NCBI RefSeq assembly: GCF_902497995.1 | Contig: NZ_CABVII010000001.1 | Coordinates: forward strand, 248,001 to 312,000 | Source: Pseudomonas fluorescens | GTDB taxonomy: Bacteria; Pseudomonadota; Gammaproteobacteria; Pseudomonadales; Pseudomonadaceae | Direction of reading: 5' to 3' | Length of the DNA: 64,000 nt | Part shown: piece by piece, positions 35,192-44,377 of the stretch | Numbering within the stretch: the stretch's first letter is position 1 | Layout of the letters: each line of letters starts with the position of its first letter | Position numbers and translations under genes: made by a program | The notes under the pieces: model-generated | The model's input: only the letters and a program-made list of their open reading frames with translations | Database searches by the model: none | Told to the model about the DNA's origin: nothing

Positions 35192-36295
35192 TCACTTTGT
35201 TATTACAATCGTCGCTTCGACATCGCCTTTGCGAGAACCGGTAATAAAATTTCGAGTTATGAATGGCTTGTCATTATGGTAAGTTTGAATCCTACCGGAC
35301 ACACCCGCCCTGCCGCTAAAATTAATCACAGTAAACTTATACTCCCCTGCTGGAGCCTCCAACGGAACGGATATATTTTCTGGTCGTGCCCCTTTGGTAT
35401 CATCAATGTCTAGAGTGCATTCCCCACGTGTAGACTGCTTCTTAAAATTACAGGTATTCCCGGACGGTGTATCGACTCTCAGATCAAGGTCACTACCACC
35501 CTCCCACGTAAGCGTTGCCATAAGTGAAAGCTTTTCGATATCGGCATTCACTTCCACTGCTGAACATTTCTCACGAACACAAACCTTTATTTCATTTCGT
35601 CCTGACTTAAGAGCAACCTTGGTGTCAAACGAACCGGTATTCGATGTCAGCACTTGTTGACTGGCACCATTAAACTGCACATCTAAGACACTATTCGTGG
35701 CATAACCCTGCGTATCCCCTGACACATCAATAATCCTCGAGGACGTGGTGGCTCCGTTCGCAGGAGATAAAATCCTAACGGGCTGAGCTTTGATTTTCTT
35801 ATTAAGATCATCTAGCTCGCTTAGCGCACCGAACGGCCCTTTCGATGCAGAAGCCGTAGACGCCGACTTATTACCCTCAAGCTCTCCAAATGCGTTTTTT
35901 ATCGTACTTGAAGTGCTGCTAGCTTCGGACTCCTTATTAACTTTTTTCTTTGGATCCGGCCGTTTACATACAAAGGTTGCTTGCGTAACCTTGCATTCAA
36001 ATTCACCAGAATTACCACACTGCTTACATTGCTCGTACCCCGCAAACTGCAGCTTACCAAATCTCCATTCGGCACCTAATGCTTCACACTCGCGATGCGC
36101 ATCATTCAGAGCCCCCGTGTGAGCCAAATTTAGTGCAATAGGACGAGCGTGACAGGTTTCAGTGCTTCCCTCGGCAACGATGATCTGTGTATCCGCTGAG
36201 GGTGACTGAAAAGGAACTACGCACAAGAATGAACCGTAAAATAAAGCCAGCTTCAAACGGCAAGCACTGTGGCGAATTGATCGCATACTTAACAT
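35192..36295 (-). CDS. secreted protein with DUF2135 (YfaP-like) domain
   Basis: 367 residues with a signal peptide (LKLALFYGSFLCVVPFQSPSA), a Cys-rich middle (YEQCKQCGNSGEFECKV, four Cys), a Ser-rich linker, an Ig-like stretch (PVRILSPANGATTSSRIIDV), and at the end the DUF2135 pattern LTWEGGSDLDLRVDTPSG...GEYKFTVINF. The domain is found in secreted and surface proteins of unknown function. The gene is A+T-richer than its surroundings. Confidence 0.7.
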   Translation of the reverse strand: MLSMRSIRHSACRLKLALFYGSFLCVVPFQSPSADTQIIVAEGSTETCHARPIALNLAHTGALNDAHRECEALGAEWRFGKLQFAGYEQCKQCGNSGEFECKVTQATFVCKRPDPKKKVNKESEASSTSSTIKNAFGELEGNKSASTASASKGPFGALSELDDLNKKIKAQPVRILSPANGATTSSRIIDVSGDTQGYATNSVLDVQFNGASQQVLTSNTGSFDTKVALKSGRNEIKVCVREKCSAVEVNADIEKLSLMATLTWEGGSDLDLRVDTPSGNTCNFKKQSTRGECTLDIDDTKGARPENISVPLEAPAGEYKFTVINFSGRAGVSGRIQTYHNDKPFITRNFITGSRKGDVEATIVITK

Positions 36296-36368
36296 AACAC
36301 CCCCAGCAAAACAGAGAATTTAACGCCAGCCACGATTAAAATTGATTACAAAGCAATCAACTCATAGA

Positions 36369-37202
36369 TTACTGCTTACTTGCTATCTCAACCATCTCGC
36401 TATAGTGCGCACCTTTTTTACCCCATTGATCAAGATAAGCTTTTGCCAAACTTGTAGCTGAGTTCTTCCGCCCTGTTTTATCTAACGTGAAGACATAGTA
36501 GTAGGCAAGCACCTCTTCAATCTCCATATTATTCGCATCCAGCGCCTTGAACACGCGCCGGAATCGAGGCAACGCTTCTTCATACTGCTGACTCTTAAGC
36601 ATGTCAGTAATTTTTTTCATTTCTATTTCAAGCGCGATTTCTTTATCCATCCCCGGATACAGCTCAAACTTTTTCGGATCATCATAAATAAACTGAAAGG
36701 TGTAATTAGTCAGTTTATTGAAATCACCCACTGTCCTTGGCGCTTGATTTTTTGTGCCCGAAGGAATATGAAAACCAAGATAATCTTTAGTCTTGACACC
36801 CGATTGTAAAACATAACCATTTAGAGAAAAAAGCTCATCACTAGAACTAGCCGGGCTATAAGCTATCGAAAAAACCTCCCCTACACTCAGGGTATGATGA
36901 TACATCAAAGACAGCCATGGAAACGATTCTTTATTAACACAATGTTTTGAATAACATAGATTGCTGGAGCCAACTATATCCTCATAGACTGTTCGACCAT
37001 CGAAACTCACAACATTTCGATCATAGGCATTAACGTGGGTCATTGCCTTTTTTACTACCATGCGCGCAGACTCGGGAAGACTATTAAGCAGTGTATCTTC
37101 AGGTAAAGGTTCATCGTTAGAGGAACAATAAGTGCTAATCAGGCTTAATAATGTCAGCGCCACGAGCCGCATCGGACTTACCTGCGAGGATAGTTTTTTC
37201 AT
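36369..37202 (-). CDS. exported protein of unknown function
   Basis: 277 residues with a hydrophobic start (MRLVALTLLSLISTYCSSND); a Cys follows but the lipobox is irregular (ISTYC), so it may be a lipoprotein or a cleaved protein. The C-terminal third (EIALEIEMKKITDMLK, ALPRFRRVFKALDANNMEIEE) looks like helical TPR-type repeats. The role is unknown. It neighbours the DUF2135 gene on the same strand with 70 bases between them, perhaps one transcript. Confidence 0.6.
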   Translation of the reverse strand: MKKLSSQVSPMRLVALTLLSLISTYCSSNDEPLPEDTLLNSLPESARMVVKKAMTHVNAYDRNVVSFDGRTVYEDIVGSSNLCYSKHCVNKESFPWLSLMYHHTLSVGEVFSIAYSPASSSDELFSLNGYVLQSGVKTKDYLGFHIPSGTKNQAPRTVGDFNKLTNYTFQFIYDDPKKFELYPGMDKEIALEIEMKKITDMLKSQQYEEALPRFRRVFKALDANNMEIEEVLAYYYVFTLDKTGRKNSATSLAKAYLDQWGKKGAHYSEMVEIASKQ

Positions 37203-37371
37203 ATAATCTTCCCGAGTGATTTTTAATTTTTGCTAACGCAATATCAATATGCCATGAAAATACCTCTCAGCCAACCAGACCGTAACCGATTACGGTTAGT
37301 CTCCAACGCTCATAGCCGGAGATCGTCGGCGCCTCATATCTATAAAAGTTAAAGCAGGAGGAGTTCTCAGC

Positions 37372-38166
37372 CTAAAATAATCCGCCTAAATCTGCAGGAT
37401 CCCAGTTCATGATGATCAATTCGCCAGTCACCTCAGCCTTTCCTTGCCGCAGATTGGTGTTGCAGTAACGGATGTCCAGCGTCTCGAAGTGAAAACCATC
37501 AAACACCCGGCGGATATCTGGATGATCGTTGATGCTGACCATAACCTTGCCTTTGCAGCGACGCATAAAGTCGGCCATGCGCTCATAGTTCTCGAACGGA
37601 AAGTCCACGCCATACCCAGCGGTCTGCCAGTAAGGCGGGTCCATGTAGTGGAAGGTATGGGCACGATCATAACGCTCCGCGCATTCCAGCCAGGGCAGAT
37701 TTTCGACGTAGGTTCCGGATAGACGTTGCCAGGCAGCCGAGAGGTTTTCCTCGATCCGAAGCAGGTTAATGGCCGGGCCGGTGGTGGCGGTACCGAACGT
37801 CTGCCCGGTGACCTTGCCTGCGAAGGCATGGTGTTGCAGGTAGAAAAATCGAGCCGCCCGCTGGATATCAGTGAGCGTTTCGGGGCGGGTCATTTTCTGC
37901 CACTCGAACACCTGCCGGGAGCTGAGTGCCCATTTGAACTGGCGCACGAATTCTTCCAAGTGGTTCTGCACGACGCGGTACAACGTCACCAGATCGCCGT
38001 TGATGTCGTTGAGGACTTCAACGGGCGCGGCCTGAGGACGCATAAAGTAGAGCGCGGCACCGCCAGCAAAGACTTCGACGTAGCATTCATGTGGCGGAAA
38101 AAGCGGAATGAGGCGGTCGGCCAGGCGGCGTTTGCCACCCATCCAAGGGATGATAGGTGTAGACAT
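37372..38166 (-). CDS. phage D12-class DNA adenine methyltransferase
   Basis: 264 residues with the Dam-type order: MGGKRRLADRLIPLFP at the start, FAGGAAL and NDINGDL for AdoMet, and the catalytic DPPYW in the second half. Such Dam genes often end the late operon of Pseudomonas phages and can mask host restriction sites. The ATG at 38166 (MSTPIIPWMGGKR) is chosen over an upstream TTG. A classical SOS box lies 18 bases upstream. Confidence 0.92.
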   Translation of the reverse strand: MSTPIIPWMGGKRRLADRLIPLFPPHECYVEVFAGGAALYFMRPQAAPVEVLNDINGDLVTLYRVVQNHLEEFVRQFKWALSSRQVFEWQKMTRPETLTDIQRAARFFYLQHHAFAGKVTGQTFGTATTGPAINLLRIEENLSAAWQRLSGTYVENLPWLECAERYDRAHTFHYMDPPYWQTAGYGVDFPFENYERMADFMRRCKGKVMVSINDHPDIRRVFDGFHFETLDIRYCNTNLRQGKAEVTGELIIMNWDPADLGGLF

Positions 38167-38183
38167 TGAGTGCAAGACCTTTA

Positions 38184-38199
38184 CTGTATGAATAAACAG
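38184..38199. promoter_or_regulatory. LexA (SOS) box upstream of dam
   Basis: CTGTATGAATAAACAG fits CTG-N10-CAG exactly and is 18 bp before the dam start codon. This is the classical LexA type, unlike the lexA2 operator. Confidence 0.75.
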
Positions 38200-38316
38200 G
38201 TGTTAGGCTCGCCGCGCTTTGTGCACGGAGCAAGAGCCTTGGCTGGACTTGCAGGGACGTTCTGCAGGGACGGCGGCTGGTTTGGATGTTGACGCATTCA
38301 ATCCGGCCGCTCTTTT

Positions 38317-38862
38317 TCAATTCGGTGTTGAAACTTGTTTGGCATAGGCCTGACAGGCCGCCAGCGCAATCAATCCGGCATCGCCGTCGTCGGTGATGCC
38401 GATAATTCGTTGCGCATGCGCTGGCTCAAGTTCGAGTCTTGCGGCGCCATGAACCACGCCGCCGGTCCCGGCGGAGGCTGGCACTGGCCCACCACCACTG
38501 GCGGGGTGGCCTCTGGCGAGAAGGACTGACAACCGTAGTTCGCCAGTAGCAAGGCGATCGCGCAGGCGTTTCTGATTAGCTTGTTCACGCTGTAATTCCT
38601 GGTAGTGGCTTTCGTCGTTGGTCTGTAGCCGCGCCTCGAGCGCGCCGCGATCGGTCTTCTGCTGTTCCAGCTGGGCCACCACCAACGCCAGTTGCTGGCC
38701 GTGCTGCTCGGCGGCCTTCTGGCCCTGCTTGGCCAGCGCCTGACCATAACGCCAGTCCTGTATCTGCCAGGCGCTGCCGGCACTCAGTCCGGCCAGCAGC
38801 ACAAGAGCGAGTACTAGCGCCAGGGCGCGATAGCCGGCAGGTATCCAGTCGATCAGGCGCAT
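38317..38862 (-). CDS. Rz: phage Rz-like inner-membrane spanin
   Basis: 181 residues: one membrane anchor (ALALVLALVLLAGLSAGSAW), a long charged coiled coil (QGQKAAEQHGQQLALVVAQLEQ) and a variable end. It spans the periplasm and joins the outer-membrane Rz1 to fuse membranes at lysis. The start ATG at 38862 (MRLIDWIPAGY) follows AAGG and overlaps the endolysin stop. An Rz1 gene is embedded in another frame. Confidence 0.85.
   Translation of the reverse strand: MRLIDWIPAGYRALALVLALVLLAGLSAGSAWQIQDWRYGQALAKQGQKAAEQHGQQLALVVAQLEQQKTDRGALEARLQTNDESHYQELQREQANQKRLRDRLATGELRLSVLLARGHPASGGGPVPASAGTGGVVHGAARLELEPAHAQRIIGITDDGDAGLIALAACQAYAKQVSTPN
38370..38588 (-). CDS. Rz1: Rz1-like outer-membrane spanin lipoprotein, nested in Rz
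   Basis: Read in the +1-shifted frame inside Rz from GTG 38588, with AGGA upstream. The 72 residues have a lipobox (IALLLANYGC), then a Pro-rich region (EATPPVVVGQCQPPPGPAA), the usual Rz1 composition. This embedded arrangement is common in P2-like and lambda-like phages. Confidence 0.75.
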   Translation of the reverse strand: MNKLIRNACAIALLLANYGCQSFSPEATPPVVVGQCQPPPGPAAWFMAPQDSNLSQRMRNELSASPTTAMPD

Positions 38863-39512
38863 AACACCGCCTTGGCCTTGGCCCACAGCTCGCGGCGCTC
38901 GGCACGACCGTTACCGCCACCGTTGACCACGATGCTGATGCCGTCGAACAGCCCGAGGTCGGCCTTGTCGCTCAAGCCGCGATCCCACCAGAACCAGGCT
39001 GCCGACAGCGCCGCGTATTCCGGTTGCTCCAGCAGCTCGGGCTGTTCCAGCAGCGGCAGGTTCAGCGCCTGGCCGCACAGCCGGTAGTTGTCGCGAAAGG
39101 TGATGCCGATCAACCCCCGAGCGCGGTACTTGAAACCATCCCCGGACGCCTCGGGACCGTTACCGTAACGAGCGCCATACACGCGATTGGCCAGCTTTTC
39201 CGAGTTGCGCAAATAGCCCTTGGCAAACTCGACCTCGACCGGATCGACGCGGCCGTTATGGTTCAGGTCAAAGCCGTACTTGAACAGCTGCGCGACTCGC
39301 TCGGCGTCCTTGTAGTACAGGCTTTCCGCCAGTTTGGTCAGCTGCGCCGATTCGTGGCCGATCTGCGCCAGAAACGCCGCCTGGCGCGCCCGGGTGTTGA
39401 TATCAAAGCGGGCCATGGCGCGGTTGAGCGCTGGCAGGAACGCACCGACCACCGGTCGGCAGTTGGGCAGGATGGCCAACAGGTGTTGTTGGGTAAGCGG
39501 GGGGTAAGCCAT
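38853..39512 (-). CDS. glycoside hydrolase family 19 endolysin
   Basis: 219 residues of the chitinase-19-like lysozyme family. Features: FLAQIGHESAQLTKLAESLY with the catalytic Glu, YRARGLIGITFRDNY, and the end ISIVVNGGGNG. It cuts the peptidoglycan at lysis. The ATG at 39512 follows GGAG. No signal peptide is present, so a holin must release it; a candidate holin lies 23 kb upstream. Confidence 0.9.
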   Translation of the reverse strand: MAYPPLTQQHLLAILPNCRPVVGAFLPALNRAMARFDINTRARQAAFLAQIGHESAQLTKLAESLYYKDAERVAQLFKYGFDLNHNGRVDPVEVEFAKGYLRNSEKLANRVYGARYGNGPEASGDGFKYRARGLIGITFRDNYRLCGQALNLPLLEQPELLEQPEYAALSAAWFWWDRGLSDKADLGLFDGISIVVNGGGNGRAERRELWAKAKAVLCA

Positions 39513-39530
39513 TGCATGAACTCCAGGCAC

Positions 39531-39552
39531 AAAAAAACCGCCCGTAGGCGGT
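39531..39552 (-). terminator. intrinsic terminator after gene D
   Basis: Stem ACCGCC-CGTA-GGCGGT with an A tract on the plus strand (T tract in minus-strand RNA). Confidence 0.75.
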
Positions 39553-39568
39553 CAGAGAAAAAGGGGGA

Positions 39569-40609
39569 TCACAGCGGGGAAACGATCTTCAGCGGCGTGG
39601 TGGGCTTCTTGCCTTTGGCCTTTGCCTTGCCCTGCTTGCCGCCGTTGCATTCAACCGTGGTCGACCAGCCGGACTGGGTGAGCACCTGCTCCAGGGAATC
39701 CACCAGGTACTCACCATCGAGCCCGACCTTGAAGCCCGAGGCGTTAATCACCCGCTCGGCAAACAGGTCGGTACGCCCGGGCATTTCCAGGCGCACGGCG
39801 GCGGTCGAGCGGTTGAACGCGGCCAGGCGCGCCTTGACGGCCTGCTCGGCGGCGGTCTTGTTCGGGTGAATATGCCGATCGGTATGCACCGGCGGCAGGC
39901 CGGCCGGCGCGTCGGGGTTGCTCAGGCTGACAACCGTCAGCTTGCCGGTGGCCTGGTCCTGGTACTGGGCGTTAACCGCCTTATGGGTCGAGCGATCGCC
40001 GAGGCGGAATGAAAAGCGGCTGACGTCGGCGCGGCTGATGGTCACGACGCCAAAGGCCTTGCCGCTGGCCGTGACCCCACCCTGACGCGGCATCACCAGC
40101 AACTTGCCGTCCGCCACCTTGGCGGTGCAATCGTGCTGCCTGGCCAAGCGGGTGATGAAATTAAAATCCGATTCGCCGAGCTGATCCGCCCGGGGCACGA
40201 GCGTGCCCACGCTACAGGCCGGCTCCCAGCTGTTGCGCCGGGCGACGGTGGCCACGATGGCGGCCAGGCTGACGCCTTCCCAGCTGCCGCTGCGCGTGGT
40301 CTTGCCACTGCCGCGCATATCGCTGGCCTTGCCCCGGATCACCAGGGTATCCGGCGGGCCGGACAGCTCGATCTCGTCGACCGTGTAACGCCCCAGGCGC
40401 ACCAGGCTGGTTTCGGCATAGCCTAAATAGATTTCGATGCTAGCCCCGCGCTCGGGCAGCGACACGGCGCTGTCACGGTCATCAATGCGCAGCTCGAATT
40501 CGTCCGACTCCATGCCGGGCTTGTCCAGGGTGCGCAGCAACAGCAGGCGGTCGTTGATCAGGCGGGTAATGTCGCTGCCATTGGCAACGATACGGAACAG
40601 GGGGGTCAT
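39569..40609 (-). CDS. P2 gpD-like baseplate hub (late control protein D)
   Basis: 346 residues of the gpD family (TPLFRIVANGSDITRLINDR; LGESDFNFITRLARQHDC, the hallmark; RLGDRSTHKAVNAQYQDQ). It is the baseplate hub that joins tube and spike. It is followed by a terminator and the lysis genes. Confidence 0.9.
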   Translation of the reverse strand: MTPLFRIVANGSDITRLINDRLLLLRTLDKPGMESDEFELRIDDRDSAVSLPERGASIEIYLGYAETSLVRLGRYTVDEIELSGPPDTLVIRGKASDMRGSGKTTRSGSWEGVSLAAIVATVARRNSWEPACSVGTLVPRADQLGESDFNFITRLARQHDCTAKVADGKLLVMPRQGGVTASGKAFGVVTISRADVSRFSFRLGDRSTHKAVNAQYQDQATGKLTVVSLSNPDAPAGLPPVHTDRHIHPNKTAAEQAVKARLAAFNRSTAAVRLEMPGRTDLFAERVINASGFKVGLDGEYLVDSLEQVLTQSGWSTTVECNGGKQGKAKAKGKKPTTPLKIVSPL

Positions 40610-40620
40610 GGCGGCTCCAA

Positions 40621-40647
40621 CAAAAAGCCCCGCACTTGGGCGGGGCT
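40621..40647 (-). terminator. intrinsic terminator after gene X
   Basis: Stem AGCCCCGC-N6-GCGGGGCT, with five A on the plus strand. Confidence 0.75.
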
Positions 40648-40667
40648 CTGGGGAATTTCAACAGGTC

Positions 40668-40679
40668 GTTACGCGTAAC
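40668..40679. repeat. GTTACGCGTAAC palindrome, copy 1
   Basis: A perfect 12-bp palindrome in the gap between genes D and X, three bases beyond the X stop. Confidence 0.85.
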
Positions 40680-40681
40680 GC

Positions 40682-40891
40682 TTAGGACCACAACTGGATC
40701 ACCTGGTCATCGCTGGCCCGGGCCAGGTCGGGCAGCACAATCAGCAGCCCGCCGCGATACGGCTGGACCTCGACCGACAACCCGGGGTTGGCCTCCAGCA
40801 CCGCTTCCACGCTGCCGTCCAGGTGGCCGTAATAGTTGTGACAGAGGGTGTACAGCACGTCTCCGTCAGAGGTTCTGCAAGTCCTCGCCAT
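40682..40891 (-). CDS. P2 gpX-like tail protein (LysM-like)
   Basis: 69 residues: SDGDVLYTLCHNYYGHLDGSVEAVLEANPGLS, the gpX pattern. The ATG at 40891 overlaps the end of the gene upstream by 26 bases. Confidence 0.88.
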   Translation of the reverse strand: MARTCRTSDGDVLYTLCHNYYGHLDGSVEAVLEANPGLSVEVQPYRGGLLIVLPDLARASDDQVIQLWS

Positions 40892-41711
40892 AGCGGACAA
40901 ACTCCAGGGTAAAGGCTTGTTTGCGCGGGATACCGCCCTGCAACAGGGCGCTTTGTTCTTCCTCGATACTGGTCAGGCACCAATCGCCCAGGACCAGCCC
41001 GTAACCGGTGGTCAACCCCAGCGGCAGCAACTGGTTGCCGATGCTGCGCAGGGTGTCCAGCTGCTTGAGCCCGCCCTTGTGCCCGGGAAAGATCGCGCCC
41101 TTGAGGGTCATTTTCTCATCGCCGATGCCGACCGCCTGTTGCGCCTGGCGCCGCGTCAGCCGCTCTTGAGCCGCCCAGCGGAACGCGCTTTGCCGGCGCA
41201 ACTCGTCAAAGGCGGCCGTGTCCAGGTTGAAGTAATACGGCTGCGCGGTGGTCTTGTGCGGCTGGAGAATCAGCAGGTGCGGAAAGGCCTTGATCGCCTC
41301 CACCGCCGGCGTTTCGTTGGGGGCAAACACGCTGGTGGGCAGGATGCCGCCCAGCGCCGGATTGAGCTTGCCGGCGATCTGGTTGATCGCGCTTTTGGCC
41401 CGGGCCGTCTGCACGCCCAATACGTCCAAACGCTCATCGATCTGCGACACGGCGCGGGTGGCCTGGTTGTAGACCGCCACCACCCGACCGACATTGGCCT
41501 GGGCGGTGCTGATGCCGCGCATCACCCGTTGTAGTTTCTCGCCGATGATCGGCCCCACGATCGGCAGGCTTTCCAGCTCCGAGGCGGCGCCGGTGATTTC
41601 GCTGATCGCGCCGTTGACCGGCCCCATCATGCCGTCCAAGCTGCGCCGCCCCGCCTCACCAGCCGACGCTAGATAACCGAGGGTGCTTTGCATCTGATCC
41701 ATGTAGGCCAT
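40866..41711 (-). CDS. P2 gpU-like tail protein
   Basis: 281 residues. The C-terminal half is the gpU domain (LTLKGAIFPGHKGGLKQLDTL; DWCLTSIEEEQSALLQGG), which ends the tail tube; the first 130 residues are a helical extension not present in P2 gpU. It lies between gene T and gene X as in P2. Confidence 0.88.
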   Translation of the reverse strand: MAYMDQMQSTLGYLASAGEAGRRSLDGMMGPVNGAISEITGAASELESLPIVGPIIGEKLQRVMRGISTAQANVGRVVAVYNQATRAVSQIDERLDVLGVQTARAKSAINQIAGKLNPALGGILPTSVFAPNETPAVEAIKAFPHLLILQPHKTTAQPYYFNLDTAAFDELRRQSAFRWAAQERLTRRQAQQAVGIGDEKMTLKGAIFPGHKGGLKQLDTLRSIGNQLLPLGLTTGYGLVLGDWCLTSIEEEQSALLQGGIPRKQAFTLEFVRYGEDLQNL

Positions 41712-41720
41712 GGCACCTCC

Positions 41721-44219
41721 TTACCCGACGTGCGGGCTGTCGTACAGTTGGCGAGCATTGGCCCGGCGGGCCGAGTCTTCCAGCTCCCGCGAAAAGTCGC
41801 GGAATCGGTCCTGTAGCATCGTGTCCAACCGGCGGGTCAACTCCGCCGGGTCCTTAACGTCGCCCTCGATCGTGATCGGCATATGCGGGGCAAAGGTGAT
41901 TTTCTGCTCGATCGGCGCCGGCTTGATCTCGGGCTTGAGCAACAGCGGCGACGGCGGTGGCGGCGGGCCCGCCGGCGCCGTCATCGAGCGCACGACATCC
42001 CCCGGCGCCGACTCACTGCCCAACAGCGACTTGGCGAACGTCGATTTACCCAACATCGCCCCCAGCGATTCGCCCCCCATCGCGCCCAGCATGGCCCCGA
42101 CCATGCCCCCCACCGCCGTACCGAGGATGGGCACCACCGAACCGATCGCCGCGCCAGCGGCCGCACCGGCCATCGTCCCCGCCAGACCGCCGGCGGCGGC
42201 GCCGTACCCTTCGCCCTTTTCGTCGTCGGTCTTGGCCGTGTTGAACGTCTCAAAGGCCTTGATACCCGCCTCAATCACCGCCTCGCCCGGGAGCGCCTTG
42301 CCCAGCTTGCCGACCGTCCCGACCACATCCCTGAAGCCCAACCCGGCGGACGACGACGGCGCCGCCGGGGGTGGCGGTGGCGACCCGGGGCGCCGCGACC
42401 GACGCGGCGCGCGACGACTGCCGCCCCCCGCGCCCGGACCGCCGAAGTCCCCGGCGTTGACCACAAACACCTTTTGAATGTGCGCGGCGCCGGCCGCTTC
42501 GCCCGGCGTGCCCCCGCCCAGGGCATCGAGCACTGTCCGGCCGGTGTCCACCGGATCACGGCGTGCGCCGGCTGGCGTCGCCGGCGAATCGGCGTCCGGG
42601 GCCCCGCCGTCACGCGCGCCCAACCGACCCCGGCCGACGTTGAACACGCCCTGACCGATCTTGATGGTTTTCAGCACCGTCATGGCCGCCAGCGCACTGG
42701 CGCCCAGGCCGGTCAGACCCATGACCAGCAGCGGCGACGCATCGCTGATGCTGGTGATACCCTTGGCCGCCGAGGTCAACCCGCTGGCCAGCGCGTCGGT
42801 GGCCGGCCGAATCGCGTCACCCACGCTGCGCAACGCATCGTTGCCCGCTTGCAGCGCCTCGCTCCACTTTTGCGACGACGTATCGCGGCGCTCGGCCAGG
42901 TTCTTGTCGAGGATGCCCGAGGCGTTCCCCGCGTCCTTTTTCAGCTGGTCATACAAGGCCTTGTTCTGCACGTAGGCGGCCAGCGCCGACTTGACCTGCA
43001 TGTCCGCGAAAATATCGCCGGTGCGCAGCATCTGCTCCAGGTTGCCGAGCATTTCCTTGGCCTTGGCCGGGTCGGTCTCCTTGTTGATCTTGGCCGTCGC
43101 CTCGGCCATTTCCCGCGCCTTTTTCGGGTCGGTAGTTTCGATGTACTTCTTGGCCAGGCCGAAGCTCGCTTCCAGCGTCGACATACCGTTTTGAATACCG
43201 TCGTTGAGCGACTTCTGGTAATCAATGCCGGCATCTTTGTAAGCCTTGACCACATCCCCGGAACCGATTTTCTCCATCCAGTTTTTGAGGTTGTTGGCCG
43301 CCTCGTCGGCGCTGCCGGCGGTCTTCATTTGCACCTGAAGCATCGAGCCCAGTTGCGTCACCGCATCCATGCCGGTGATGCCCTGCTTCTGCATGCCGGC
43401 CAGCAATTCCGGGAACCAGCGGGCCATGTCGCTGGCCTCAAAGCTGCCCGCCTGGCCTTGGAAGGCCACCGCCTCCAGAGCCTTTTCCAGCTGCTTGGGG
43501 TCGGTGATCTTGGCGTTGCTCTGCAACGCATAAATCATCTTGGCGGTGTCGACCCCGTTCGAGCCCTGACCCACCACGAACTTGGCGGCCACCGGGGCGA
43601 ACTCCAGCGCCTGGCGCAGCTCCATGCCGGCACCGACCAGTTGGTTAACCACGTCGGCCACGTCGTTGCGACCCATGCCGACGTCTTGCGAGGTCTGAAT
43701 CACCCGGCGTGACATCTGCGCTTCCTGGTCGGTCTTGGCCACCCCGGCCTTGATCGCGATGTCCCGAATGATCGCCTGATAATCGGCGCTGACCTTGATC
43801 GGGATCGCCACCAGGCCGGTGCCGACCGTCGCCTGCGCTATGCCATTGCGCAGCGCCTGTTTGCCCTGGTCAATCTGGCCGTGCCCCTTGGCCTGCAACT
43901 CAGCGCTGCGCCCGGCTCGGCCCAGGCGCTCATATTCCCGAGCCAGGCGACCGACCTCGATGCCCTCCTTGCGCAACACCGTGAGGTTGTTTTCCAGGCG
44001 TCGCAGCAGCCCGGCGGCGCCTTTTTCGCCCGCGTCGTGGGCCTTTTTCCACTCGTCGCGCAGGCGCATGGTTTCGCCGATGCTGCTTTGCAGCACCCGC
44101 GCCTTTTTGCCCTTGTCACTCAGCGTCTTGACGCGGTTTTCCACGTCCCGGAATGCGGCGCCCACGGTCGAGCTGACCGCGCCGCCGATCACCAGGCCGA
44201 GCGCCATCTTGTTTGCCAT
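41721..44219 (-). CDS. tail tape measure protein
   Basis: 832 residues. N-terminal coiled region, a tape-measure core with the pattern YQAIIRDIAIKAGVAKTDQE, hydrophobic Gly/Ala-rich stretches near 645-710, and an Arg/Pro-rich segment around 560-585 (RRAPRRSRRPGSPPPPPAAP), an unusual low-complexity insert. It sets tail length. It follows E/E' and precedes U, the P2 order. Confidence 0.92.
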   Translation of the reverse strand: MANKMALGLVIGGAVSSTVGAAFRDVENRVKTLSDKGKKARVLQSSIGETMRLRDEWKKAHDAGEKGAAGLLRRLENNLTVLRKEGIEVGRLAREYERLGRAGRSAELQAKGHGQIDQGKQALRNGIAQATVGTGLVAIPIKVSADYQAIIRDIAIKAGVAKTDQEAQMSRRVIQTSQDVGMGRNDVADVVNQLVGAGMELRQALEFAPVAAKFVVGQGSNGVDTAKMIYALQSNAKITDPKQLEKALEAVAFQGQAGSFEASDMARWFPELLAGMQKQGITGMDAVTQLGSMLQVQMKTAGSADEAANNLKNWMEKIGSGDVVKAYKDAGIDYQKSLNDGIQNGMSTLEASFGLAKKYIETTDPKKAREMAEATAKINKETDPAKAKEMLGNLEQMLRTGDIFADMQVKSALAAYVQNKALYDQLKKDAGNASGILDKNLAERRDTSSQKWSEALQAGNDALRSVGDAIRPATDALASGLTSAAKGITSISDASPLLVMGLTGLGASALAAMTVLKTIKIGQGVFNVGRGRLGARDGGAPDADSPATPAGARRDPVDTGRTVLDALGGGTPGEAAGAAHIQKVFVVNAGDFGGPGAGGGSRRAPRRSRRPGSPPPPPAAPSSSAGLGFRDVVGTVGKLGKALPGEAVIEAGIKAFETFNTAKTDDEKGEGYGAAAGGLAGTMAGAAAGAAIGSVVPILGTAVGGMVGAMLGAMGGESLGAMLGKSTFAKSLLGSESAPGDVVRSMTAPAGPPPPPSPLLLKPEIKPAPIEQKITFAPHMPITIEGDVKDPAELTRRLDTMLQDRFRDFSRELEDSARRANARQLYDSPHVG

Positions 44220-44230
44220 AGGAATGCCCT

Positions 44231-44242
44231 GTTACGCGTAAC
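44231..44242. repeat. GTTACGCGTAAC palindrome, copy 2
   Basis: A perfect 12-bp palindrome between gene T and the E' end; identical copies lie at 40668 and 53126. Confidence 0.85.
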
Positions 44243-44254
44243 GAAGGGAAAGGC

Positions 44255-44377
44255 TCAATCCGTGAGCCACCAAAGCATGCGGTCGAACCGCATGGCTTCG
44301 ATTTCGCTGGCCGAGAAATGGGTCTCCCGGGCCAGCCGCTTGGCCACCGCCTTAAGCGTCGTAGGGGTAAGGTTCAT
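44255..44377 (-). CDS. GpE'-like tail assembly protein, too short for the standard scan
   Basis: 40 residues, MNLTPTTLKAVAKRLARETH followed by FSASEIEAMRFDRMLWWLTD, the P2 GpE'-type pattern (conserved FDRxLWW). It overlaps the end of gene E by 26 bases in a different frame. In P2 this product arises by a -1 frameshift from E; here an ATG is available, so either route is possible. Confidence 0.8.
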   Translation of the reverse strand: MNLTPTTLKAVAKRLARETHFSASEIEAMRFDRMLWWLTD

